Below are positions 33,145 to 43,580 of a DNA stretch of 64,000 nucleotides, one piece after another. Where the stretch lies: assembly GCA_023333625.1 (NCBI GenBank), contig CM041630.1:28485849-28549848 (forward strand). Direction: 5' to 3'. The notes beneath the pieces were generated by a model. It did no database searches. It was not told the DNA's origin and saw only the letters and a program-made list of their open reading frames with translations. The translations under genes were made by a program, and so were the position numbers. Positions within the stretch are counted from its first letter, which is position 1. Each line of letters begins with the position of its first letter. Source of the stretch: Bothriochloa decipiens (taxonomy: Eukaryota > Streptophyta > Magnoliopsida > Poales > Poaceae).

Positions 33145-35962
33145 GTCCGGCCACCACCGACCCTGAACAGTCGAAGACTCGAAGCCCTCGCAACTCGCCT
33201 TCTCGAGAACTATAGTGGCACCACCGCTTCGCATCCCCGTCTACCTGCTGCTCCTCCACCTCGGACATCTCGCCTCTGCGTCAGCACCTCTTTGGCGTCT
33301 GCATCCCCACGGCGACCACCACCTTGTCTTCCCCCTTGTTATCAACTGCGATGTGAGTGCCCCCAACTCCTCTCCTATTACTTAGGGTTTCTATTCTCAT
33401 ACTCATACCCTGATACCCACGATGCATGTTCTTGTATTCTCCTAAACCTAGCTGAATTTGTGTGTTAGAAATGGGCAAATGGTGCGCGCAAGTTCTGATT
33501 TCTGTTAGGCTTTTTTCTTCCTTCCGTGTTTCCAACTCTTGGCATTTGATGACACAGTCAATTGATAAAAAATCACTGGCTAAAATTTGAATTCATGGAA
33601 TGGGTGTTGGAATTGCTCTTGCTACTGGCGTATTGTGATTTCTAAAAGAACACCAGTCTCTTGCTACCAGCTTGTAATGTTATCCCATCAACAGCCTAGG
33701 GAAGAAGGCCCAGCCCTAGCTTGCTTGTCGATGTTTGCTTCGATTCATCTTTGGTATACAACGGCTGGCAGCCCCTTCCCAATCCCATTCATCCCCATCC
33801 CTATAGTCCCCTTCTACAGAGACACAGCTAGGCGAGACACCCGGTGGCCCTATACGAAGCACAGCGGTGGCCAGGCCCCAAGAAGCAAGAAGGTCGAGGC
33901 TAGCACAGAGGCTCCGGCAGCAACAGCCTTCCCCTCCACCTCAAACATCTAGGGAGCAAGCCGCAGGTCCTTGTCCTATCGTTGGTGCCTCCCCCATGGT
34001 TAAGATCCAAATCTTCCCTCAAAAAAATGTTAAGATTCAAATTTAAAAACATAACCTAATTGGGACTGAATTTAATCTGCTACTCATATGCACAATTTAG
34101 TCATTGGGCTAGTAATGTTACATACCCTCTATATTTCTAGGCCTAATAACAAAGGACCTCGAACAAAGCTAGGCCAGGCCTCCCTCACTTCTCTCCCTGG
34201 TCACCTGTCCGTCTGCTTCCCACGGACGAGCGTGCATCTCATCGATGAAGCTATAACTGTCGTAGTGTCGCCTACCCGTGCCACCCAGCCAGCCACTGAT
34301 ACACCTCACTGGCGGAGGCTGGTCCGTCCATCCCGCAGCGTCCAAGCTGCCCATTCGATTCTTGAGGTCCGGCCATCCCGCAGCGGTGGCGCCCATCCCG
34401 GCACCACCCGTGCCGTGCAGGCAGTAGGGCACCACACCGCTGCCGGCCGCCCCTGCCCTCCAGCTCTAGACTCCTCGCCTTAGCGCCCATCCTTTGGCGG
34501 CCTTGCCGTTGTCCGTTAACCGACTGTAGGCGTGCCCCTGGTTAGTTTCTATATAGAGTCGGTAATGAATTTCTTTTAGGTTTCAATATTTCAATTGGAT
34601 TCATGTGTTTATTTTCATCTCATCGTGTATTCATGGATTTTTTTTAAATTTAATCCTTTTTTAATCAATATTTTAAAAATATTCCTGTTTCAAACTTATT
34701 TTTACCCTGCACCCTTTTTATCGCGCCAAATCATTTGGCATGACAAATGCACGTGGTTGTGCCAAATGATTTGGCACGACCAAGCATTACACCATGGCAA
34801 GGGAGTTGACCGGGGCCCCACCTCGTCACGACAAATGATTTGGCGCGACGGGCTTTGGACAAATTTTAAGGTAAGGAATAATAAATTTTACTATGGTTAT
34901 ACAAATCATAGTCCGAGGCATGGAGAAAATACTACTAATTCATAGCAAAATAAATTTAGTTCTCCAAATCATAGTAAAATTTATTATTCCATAGCTTAAA
35001 ATTTGTTCAAACCCTGTCGCGCCACATGATTTGGCGCGACTAGCCGGTCGCGCCAATGCATGTGGCGCGATGGTTTGGGACCCACTATGGCCCCGGTCAA
35101 CCCCGTTTGCCACGGTGTAACGCTCATCGTGCCAAAACATTTGGGGTGACGCAGTGCTTTTTTGCGCCAAATGTTTTGGCATGACAAAAGGGGTTACGTG
35201 GTGAAAATACTTTTGAAACTGGGTTTTTTGGTTTTTTGATTAAAAAAGGATTAAATTTTAAAAAAACCGGGGTAATGCCTCCACCACGAGATCCGCCAGG
35301 GCGGCACCAAAAAGATCACGCTGAGCTCAACGCGGCACACAGACCACATGATGATGCCATCGTCTTCCCGTCATGTGCCTTTTTCCCTTGAAGTTTCAAG
35401 GGCTGGTGGGGTGGGTGGTAATGGCCCACCAGCGGTGGCTGGGGTGCGCTGCCTATGATATTTTTTTCTCTCGTATATTTTTTAAGGGAATTATTTATCA
35501 TCAGATTTTCCATAGTCCCCTGAAAAAATGATTTTTCATAGGCCAATGGAAATGAACAGAAAAGAATCGGCTATTCAAAAGGGCTGAAGCCATTTCACGA
35601 CCCAAAAAACAGCTTTGGAAGCCCATGTGAGGAGTCGACCAGCCGCCGCCGACCCCGAACGGTCCAAGAATCGAAGCCCTCGCAACTCGCCTTTCTCGAG
35701 AACTGTAGTGGTGCCGCCGCTTCGCATCCCTGTCCACCTGCCGCTCCTCCACCCTGGACATCTCGCCTTTGCGTCAGCACCTCCACAGCGTCCGCATCCC
35801 CCACGGCGACCTCCACCTCGTCTTCCTCCTTGGTATCACCCACGATGTGAGTGCCCCCAACTCCTCTCCTATTACTTGGGGTTTCTGTTCTCATACTCAT
35901 ACTCCGATTCCCGTGATGCATGTTCTTGTATTCTCCTAAACCTAGCTGAATTTGTGTGTTAG
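33145..35962. repeat. Repeat A, unit 1 of the tandem array
   Basis: The landmark 'gctgaatttgtgtgttag' ends at 33,468 and again at 35,962, a period of 2,494 bp. Order within a unit: a CG-rich block with 'tcgaagccctcgcaactcgc'; 'gctgaatttgtgtgttag'; an AT-rich block with 'ttgataaaaaatcac'; 'gagacacccggtggccc'; 'agcgcccatcctttggcggc'; the fold-back; then 'aatggcccaccagcggtgg' and back to the start. No protein is encoded; the many short frames are different in each copy. The type of repeat is not recognised. The unit is cut at 35,962 by the copia element. Confidence 0.85.
34635..35268. repeat. Fold-back element copy 1: about 630-bp inverted repeat with nested palindromes
   Basis: The left arm runs from GGATTTTTTTTAAATTT at 34635 to about 34,905. 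The right arm runs from about 34,960 to 35,268 and reads as its reverse complement: 'ggattaaattttaaaaa' ends it, 'ggtgtaacgctcatcg' pairs with 'aagcattacaccatgg', and 'aatttattattccatagctt' pairs with 'gtaaggaataataaattt'. The loop is about 55 bases. Small palindromes lie at 34720-34745, 34755-34781, 34824-34850, 35016-35040, 35046-35073, 35125-35151 and 35161-35185. Most are derivatives of GTCGCGCCAAAT plus ATTTGGCGCGAC. Termini match between arms but no target duplication is evident. Confidence 0.85.
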
Positions 35963-37067
35963 TGTAGGGGTATGAGGGTCATACAGTAGCTAAAAAACAA
36001 AACTTTTTGACCTCATAAACCAGGATCTATTGCTAGTTATAGCTTACGAGATTACCACTAGACGCGCAGGTGCAGCAGAAGACAACTCTATGTAGTCGTA
36101 CGCGTCGAAGCAGGCAGTGCAGTTTCATGGTCATCCGTCACCTCAGTCCCCTCGTGCAGTTTATCCTAGTGCTCCAGGTGCAGCACCTCCCAGTGCTTAT
36201 ATAGGCGTCCCTAGTGAGCTCACGAGTTGGAGGCCCATTAGTAACCCTAAGCCTTATCTAATTTGGGACCAACCCGAATTAGGCTTCCATCCCCTTAAGC
36301 ATGCGACCCTATGGGTTCACACACACATTGACATGGGCCGAGTACTCCTACTCACCCAATAGTTGACAGTGGCCTCTAGCAAGGCATGACAACTCCTATG
36401 TGCATGCAAAGATCATATCAGACGAACCACTATGACCACATACAAGTTATTCCATTTGCCACTCAATATATGGTTCAACTCATGGGTTAACACTTAACCC
36501 AAGCATGGCCATGCATTTGTTGATCCAATCACTTGAGTGATCCAGTGATATCTCTCTTGCGTAGAGAAGGGTAAATTCCATCTTGATTGTCTATGTCTCA
36601 TAGCATGCTTTTTGACCACCCGAAGACCACCTTTATAACTACCCAGTTACAGAGCAGCGTTTGATTTTCCCTAAGTAGGCCATTTCACATCTTGAGTACA
36701 TACCACAATCTTAGGTCTAAGGACATAACATACATGATGTGAATGGAGACTTTCTCATGTCGGGGCAGTCCAGCCTACATGTCTCACATGTGCCCACATT
36801 ATTAGTTTGACATCTCCATGTCCATGACTTGTGAAACATAGCCATCAACTAATACATGTGCTGGTCTAATAAGTGTGTTCTCACAAGAATGCCGACCAGG
36901 GACAACTTTAGAATAACCATTCAAGTAATTGAGTTCCACAAATAATTCACATAATCGCTAATCAATACAAGTTGTCTATAATGGATATTCAATGAAAACT
37001 TTAGTAATCATGGATACAATCGGAATATCATCATCTACATGATTAGCTCTAGGGCATATTCCCAACA
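35963..37067 (-). repeat. 3' LTR of the copia element (1,105 bp)
   Basis: It begins TGTAGGGGTATGAGGG and ends ATATTCCCAACA (plus-strand reading). It matches the other LTR throughout except for a missing stretch of about 137 bp at about 36,190, between 'gcagcacctcc' and 'tgcttatatagg'. The TATA-like TTATATA (36197-36203, read TATATAA on the element strand) is kept. Confidence 0.95.
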
Positions 37068-37081
37068 GTCTCCCACTTGCA
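37068..37081 (-). promoter_or_regulatory. Polypurine tract of the copia element
   Basis: On the element strand the sequence is GCAAGTGGGAGAC directly before the 3' LTR start TGTTGGG. This is the usual purine-rich second-strand priming site of Ty1/copia elements. Confidence 0.85.
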
Positions 37082-37087
37082 CTAGAG

Positions 37088-39642
37088 TTAATCTCTTAGA
37101 TGTCTAATCCCCATAGACCTCATGTGCGCCTTATGCTTAGGCTGTGGAAGAGCCTTTGTCAAAGGATCTGCAACATTTAAATCCGTATGTTTTTTGCACA
37201 ATTTGATCTCTTCTCGTTTCACAAACTCTCGAATGAGATGAAACTTTTGGAGTACATGTTTGTTCTTCTGGTGATCCCTAGGCTGCTTAGCCTGTGCAAT
37301 CGCCCCATCGTTATCACAATGTAAATTCAATGGGTCCAATGCATTCAGAAACACACCAAGCTCAATGAGGAACCTCCTCAACCAAACACCTTCCTTTGCA
37401 GTGCCAGAAGCTGCAATGTACTCGGCTTCTGCTGTAGAATCAGACACCGTCTCCTTCTTAGAACTTTTCCAGCTAACTGCACCACCATTTATTGTGAACA
37501 CAAAACCTGATTGAGATAGTGAGTCATCCCCGTCGGTTTGGAAGCTAGCATCGGTGTACCCATTTATAACGAGCTCCTCCTCACCTCCATAGATTAGGAA
37601 CACATCCTTAGTCCTTTGTAAGTACTTTAGGATGTTCTTAACAAGCGTCCAGTGAGGTTCATCCGGATTAGCTTGGTACCTGCTTGCAACACTTAGCGAG
37701 TACATATCATGACATACATGATGGGAACCAATGGCCGAAGCATATGGAACCTTACTCTTGCGGTTGCGCTCTTCATCTGATGAAGGACACTGCTTATCAC
37801 TAAAGCGCATACCATGTGACATAGGCAAGAACCCTTTCTTGGACTGTTCCATGTTGTACCATTTCAACACCTTGTCAAAGTACGTGTCTTGGCTTAATCC
37901 TATTAGTCTTCTCGACCTATCTCTATAGATCTTAATTCCCAAGATGTATGTTGCTTCACCTAAATCCTTCATAGAAAAACTATTATTTAGTGAAGTCTTT
38001 ATAGATTGCAACATAGGAATATCATTCCCAATCAATAGTATGTCATCCACATACAGGATCAGAAACACAATAGCGCTCCCACTTACCTTTTGGTAAACAC
38101 AAGGTTCTTCTTCATTCTGACGGAAGCCAAACCCGTTGACTACCTCATCAAAATGAATATTCCAACTTCGAGATGCTTGCTTTAACCCATAAATAGATTT
38201 CTTAAGCTTGCATATCTTTCTAGCATTATTAGGATCAACAAAACCTTTGGGCTATATCATATACACGTCCTCTTATAAATACCCATTTAGAAAGGCTGTT
38301 TTAACATGCATCTGCCATATCTCATGATCAAAATATGCAGCAATTGCTAGAATGATCTGAATAGATTTAACCATCACTACCGGCGAGAATGTCTCGTCGT
38401 AGTCAATTCCTTGAACTTGCCAAAAACCTTTTGCGATAAGTTGAGCTTTATAGACATGAACATTTCCGTCTATGTCCTTCTTCTTCTTAAAGATCCATTT
38501 GCTCTCTATGGGTCTAACCCCATCAGGCAGGTCAACCAAGCTCTAAACTTGATTGTCTCCCATGGAATCTATCTCAGATCTCATGGCACTTTGCCATTTC
38601 TCGGGATCTAGATCCATCATAGCTTCTGCATAATCTGTAGGTTCATCATCGTCTAACAATAACAAATCCCCACGCAATACGTGAAGTCTTGCTAATCTTC
38701 GTGGTTGTGGTGGTGTCTCCATTGCCATGGGTGTCTCAACATGCTTTGCTACATTAGCATCACTTGTAGAGTCAGTCCCTACTGGCTCATCTTGAACTTC
38801 TTTAAGATACACCTTTTGTCCATTATTTTCTCTTTTGAGAAACTCTTTCTCTAAGAAAACACCATTTTGAGTAATAAACACTTTGCCCTGTGACCGGTTA
38901 TAGACATAATACCCTAAAGTTTCCTTCGGATATCCCATGAAAAAACACTTGTCCAATTTGGGTGAACTTCACAACCCCAAATTTTTAGAAAAGACAAACT
39001 AGGACTCTTACCAGTCCACATCTCATATGGTGTCTTAACTACGAACTTAGATGGTACCCTATTCAATGTGAAAGCAGCTGTTTCTAGAGCGTATCCCCAA
39101 AACGATAAAGGTAGGTCTGACTGGCTCATCATAGACTGAACCATGTCCAACAAGGTCTGATTACGTCGCTCAAACACGCTGTTTCTCTGAGGCGTTCCAG
39201 GTGGCGTAAGCTATGGAACAATTCCACAACTCTTAAGATGATTGCTAAACTCGTGACTTAGATATTCGCCTCCATGATCAGATCGTAAGGCCTTGATCTT
39301 TTTGCCATGTTGATTCTCTACTTCATTATCAAATTCTTTGAACTTTTTAAATATTTCAGACTTATGCTTCATTAGGTAGACATATCCATATCTACTAAAG
39401 TCATCAGTAAAAGTTATGAAGTATTGAAATCCGCCTCTAGCTATCGTGCTCATTGGTCCACATACATCAGTATGTATAAGTTCCAACAAGTCAGACGCCC
39501 TCTCAGGAACTCCTTTGAATGACGCCTTGGTCATCTTGCCTAGCATGCAAACCTCACATGTCTCATATGATTCAAAATCAAATGAAGTTAGAAGACCATC
39601 ATCATGGAGCATCTTCATGCAATTCTCACTTATATGACCCAA
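37088..39642 (-). pseudogene. copia pol: integrase, reverse transcriptase, RNase H (broken)
   Basis: Integrase (39642-about 38,900) shows the zinc-finger end CEVCMLGK and catalytic residues in HTDVCGPM, TFTDDFSRYG and RSDHGGEYLS. A TAG at 39211-39213 follows GIVP where Gln is expected. Reverse transcriptase begins with SEIDSMGDNQV, a TAG at 38543-38545 (expected Trp), then LVDLPDGVRPIESKWIFKK; two more stops lie near 38,250-38,275. The catalytic YVDD is at 38042-38053. RNase H has GYTDASF, STAEAEYIAA and HCDNDGAI. The frame closes at 37088 after MGIRHLRD. At least one frameshift lies near 38,950. Domain order is diagnostic for Ty1/copia. No functional polyprotein can be made. Confidence 0.92.
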
Positions 39643-40978
39643 GCGACAAATGCCACATATAGGTAGGACTTAACTCATTAAGCTGAGGCCGTTTAGCACT
39701 AACATTACAGACAGCTGCATCATCAAGATTTAAAATAAATAACCCATTCACAATGGATGCAAAAGCCACAAACACATCATTCTTTGAGATCACACAACCA
39801 TTGTCTTTATCGCAAATGAATAACCATCCTTCATCAAACATGAACGTGACACAATGTTTTGACTTAAACTAGGAACAAAATAATAATTATTCAATTCCAA
39901 AATAAATCCTGACGGCAAGGGAAGTTGCATCGTCCCGACGTTCAATGCAGCAACTCTTGCATTATTGCCCACGCAAAAATCAACTTCTCTTTTCTCCACA
40001 CTTCTACTCTTATCATTCCCTGCATCATATTGCAAATATGAGCAGCCAATCCGGTATCAAATACCCAAGAATTGATATAAGAGTTAGCGAGAAAAATATC
40101 TGTAACATGAACAACAAGTGTATGAGCGGGAGTACCTTTACTACCGCCATCCTTCTTCAAGAACGCCAAGTACACCTTGCAGTTCCTCTTCCAGTGACCT
40201 TTCCCCTTACAATGAAAGCATTCATCATTCTTTGCAGGTGGTTCATCCTTGGAAGACGATTGGTTTGGCTTAGAGATCTCACCTTTAGCCTTGCCCTTCT
40301 TCTTCCAATTACCCTTCGTTCTCTTAAAGTTAGGCCTATTTTAAACTTCCAACACTTGGCCACCTCCTGCTTTCTTGATGTCAGCCTCTGCTATTTTCAG
40401 CATGCCACATAGTTCATTCAAGCCCTTCTCCGCCCCATGCATATGGTAGTTTGAGATGAAGTTTCTATAACTGGGTGGAAGAGACGAAAGAATGAAATCA
40501 GTTGCCAACTCTTGGCCAATTGGAAAGCCTAGCTTCTCCAACCTCTGACTGTAACCAACCATCTTGATTACATGTGGACCAACAGCTGCACCCTCTGCTA
40601 GCTTGGTTTCTGCAAGCACCTTAGAGACATTGAACCTTTCAGTCCACGCTTGAGTTTGGAACATATCTTCAAGCTCCATGATCATATCATTCGCTGAATG
40701 ATTATTGTCGAACTGCATCTGCAGATCAGGTTCCATACAAGCAAGCATGAGACAACTCACTTCGAGATCCGCATCACATGCTTTCTTGTAAGCATTTTTC
40801 TCAGCAGCAGGAGCACTCTCCTCAGCTCATCTAGTAATGGGGTGTCTAGAATATCTTCCTTTTTCTTAGCCCTGAGAACAATTCATAGGTTGCAGATCCA
40901 ATCCGCGTAATTTGTTCCATTCAACTTATCTTTCTCAAGAATTATACGCAAAGAAAATGGTTGATTGCGAGCGGCCAT
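39643..40978 (-). pseudogene. copia gag and protease (broken)
   Basis: The ATG at 40978 opens MAARNQPFSLRIILEKDKLN, the typical copia gag start, followed by GTNYADWICNL and a TGA (expected CGA, Arg). A frameshift lies in the 40,800-40,830 region. Gag continues as LMLACMEPDLQMQFD and FILSSLPPSYRNFISNYHMH. A CCHC zinc knuckle (CFHCKGKGHWKRNC) is at about 40,189-40,236. The aspartic protease motif is WVFDTGLAAHIC, with DTG at 40050-40058; family members usually have Ser/Val after DTG. A frameshift near 39,640 separates WHLSLG from HISENC at the integrase start. Confidence 0.88.
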
Positions 40979-42325
40979 CTACAACAAAAGTAACACAAAA
41001 TACTAAGACAATGTATCCATGAAAGACTAAATTATATCAAAATAAAATCTACTCCCACTAAAATCAATATCCCTCAATTGATACTTAGTGATTCAAGACC
41101 CACAACTAACAAGTCAACTAGTGAGCTTTAGCATCACCGCTAGAAGACATGGTAGATCGGTAAGCAACACTTTGCTAATCATATCACATATGACTCTCAT
41201 TGTTGGGCAGCATCTCTATGCTACGCTCAACCTACCCATGCTCTAAGGTCCCTAACTATTAGGATGACCTTGTTTAAGTAACCAAACCTTCTTGCACCAA
41301 GTATCCGATATGAACCTGCCTAGTCGAGGAAAACTAGTGGCGCCCTAATTTCATAGACCCACCACCGATTGTACAAGACTTATGATAGTGTAAGGTTTGG
41401 GGAAACATTTAACTTAAACATTGCTGAGGGATCGTTCTACTTCACTACCGCACTCATGTAGACAAAAACATAATAGCATGTGAAAGTAGAATATAGTAAG
41501 AACGGCATAACACAGACATGACTTGGTATAGCCCATTATTCCTTTGGGGATCTCCATCTCCATCAATCTATGCATCACGGTGATCTCCATCTCCATGATT
41601 CGAGTATGCCATCCTTCAGTGATGATTCCACCGAGACTAGCTACTACTAGCGCAAGTAAAATGAAATTAAATAGTCGTGGATTGAGCATCATAGATTGGC
41701 ACACAGGCCATTACATTAATTTTGACAATATGTATGTGGCTCCTGCCCATATTGTCCTCATGACATGCAAGCCATGATTTAAATAAATACATGCATCACA
41801 TACACATAAGGGCTATACCAATCATCAATACCTGCAAAACAGAGTTATTCGAATCCGACGTCTAATCTTACAACGCAGAAAACTCTATTTTCCAAGCCTT
41901 ATTTTGCAATTCTAATTTCACCGAATGTGGCAAAGCCATAGAGAATGAGATGTAAAACTTTGTTCTCTATGATTTTTGTTTAGAGTTCATCTCAATCAGA
42001 GTTACGGTTCAAAAGTTACGGCTGTTTTACCGAAGAACACTTTTCTCGGCAAACCGGCGCCCAGCAGTAAATTCCATCTACCACTGCCGCGCATCATATG
42101 CGCTTGGCACTTGACCTAGGGTTCAATTCAATCAATCTAATTGATTTCTAACTCACCATGACTGGATTTACATGAATCACTTAACTCGGATGGCGGAATT
42201 TCGACCGATACGAGTAGATCGTTTCAAGACCAACACGACAAGATGACGAACCAAGGATAGAGACTCATCTACAACCACACATATCACCATATGCTCAAAA
42301 CCGAACCTATAATGAGGTAGTAACA

Positions 42326-42337
42326 GCTCCGATACCA
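42326..42337 (-). promoter_or_regulatory. Primer binding site, initiator Met tRNA type
   Basis: On the element strand TGGTATCGGAGC follows the 5' LTR end (CCCTACA) after one base. It matches the usual copia site TGGTATCAGAGC with one change (A to G), complementary to the 3' end of initiator Met tRNA. Confidence 0.9.
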
Positions 42338-42338
42338 T

Positions 42339-43580
42339 TGTAGGGTTATGAGGGTGCTACAGTAGCCAGAAAACAAAACTTTTTGACCTCATAAACCAGG
42401 ATCTACTACTAGTTACAGGTTACGGGATTACCACTAGACGCGCAGGTGTAGCGAAAGACGACTCGATGTAGTCGTACGCGTTGCAGCAGGCACCGCAGTT
42501 GCATGGTCATCCATCACCTCAGTCCCCTCATGCAGTTCATCTTAGTGCTCCAAATGCAGCACCTCCGAGGAATCTCACACGTGCAGGGAAGAAGCGATGC
42601 GCCACCAGACTGCTAGGTCCACGAGGAGCAGAAGGCGCGAGCGTGGGGAGGGCGACAGTGGCTGCCAAAGGCGTGTGTAACACTAACCGCACCCCTACCC
42701 CTTGCTTATATAGGAGTCCCCAATGAGCTCATGACTTGGAGGCCCATTAGTAACCCTAAGCCTTATCTAATTCGGGTCTAACCTGAATTAGGCTTCCAGC
42801 CCCTTAAGCGTGCGACCCTATGGGTTCACGCACACGTTGACATGGGCTGAGTACTCCTACTCACCCAATAGTTGATAGCAGCCTCTAGCAAGACGTGACA
42901 ACTCTTATGTGCATGCAAAGATCATATTAGATGAACCATTATGACCACATACAAGTGATTCCATTTGCCACTCGATATATGGTTCAACTCGTGGGTTAAC
43001 ACTTAACCCAAGCACGGCCATGCATTTGTTGATCCAATCACTTGAGTGATCCAGTGATATCTCTCTTGCGTAGAGAAGGGTAAATTCCATCTTGATTGTC
43101 TATGTCTCATAGCATGCTTTTTGACCACCCGAAGACCACCTTTATAACTACCCAGTTACAGAGCAGCGTTTGATTTTCCCTAAGTAGGCCGTTTCACATC
43201 TTGAGTACATACCACAATCTTAGGTCTAAGGACATGACATACATGATGTGAATAGAGACTTTCTCATGTCGGGACAGTCCAGCCTACATGTCTCACATGT
43301 GCTCACATTATTAGTTTGACACCTCCATGTCCATGACTTGTGAAACATAGCTATCAACTAATACATGTGCTGGTCTAATATTCAAGTGTGTTCTCACAAG
43401 AACGCTGACCAGGGACAACTTTTGAATAACCATTCAAGTAATCGAGTTCCACAAACAATTCACATAATCGCCAATCAATACAAGTTGTCTATAATGGATA
43501 TTCAATCAACACTTTATTAATCATGGATACAATTGGAATATCATCATCTACATGATTAGCTCTAGGGCATATTCCCAACA
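42339..43580 (-). repeat. 5' LTR of the copia element (1,242 bp)
   Basis: Plus-strand reading starts TGTAGGGTTATGAGGG and ends ATATTCCCAACA. It carries about 137 bp (about 42,564-42,707) missing from the 3' LTR. A TATA box, TATATAA on the element strand, is at 42716-42722. The target duplication GTTAG follows at 43581-43585. Confidence 0.95.

Larger units (their letters stand above)
35963..43580 (-). mobile_element. Ty1/copia LTR retrotransposon, full-length but dead
   Basis: 7,618 bp with LTRs at both ends, flanked by a 5-bp target duplication GTTAG (35958-35962 and 43581-43585). It is inserted in repeat A exactly between 'tgtgttag' and 'aatgggcaaatgg'. On the minus strand the order is 5' LTR, primer site, gag, protease, integrase, reverse transcriptase, RNase H, polypurine tract, 3' LTR. 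Integrase before reverse transcriptase defines Ty1/copia. The LTR start TGTTGGGAATATGCCC resembles the Angela/BARE-type Tork group, but that lineage call is tentative. Many stops and frameshifts make it non-autonomous. Confidence 0.95.

Noticed and set aside
240..33145. Simple insertion of the whole 33-kb block into repeat A
   Set aside because: The left repeat A fragment stops in one part of the unit and the right one starts in another, with no matching target duplication, so a clean single insertion does not fit.
33281..33535. Frames in the CG-rich block of repeat A (also 35,595-35,962 and 49,167-49,592)
   Set aside because: They shift and break between copies, so the block is not under coding constraint.
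34940..35187. Short frames across the fold-back such as one ending HMHWRDRL... and similar ones at 45,033-45,233 and 48,570-48,838
   Set aside because: They only read through palindromes shared by the copies; symmetry of the DNA keeps the frames alike without coding pressure.
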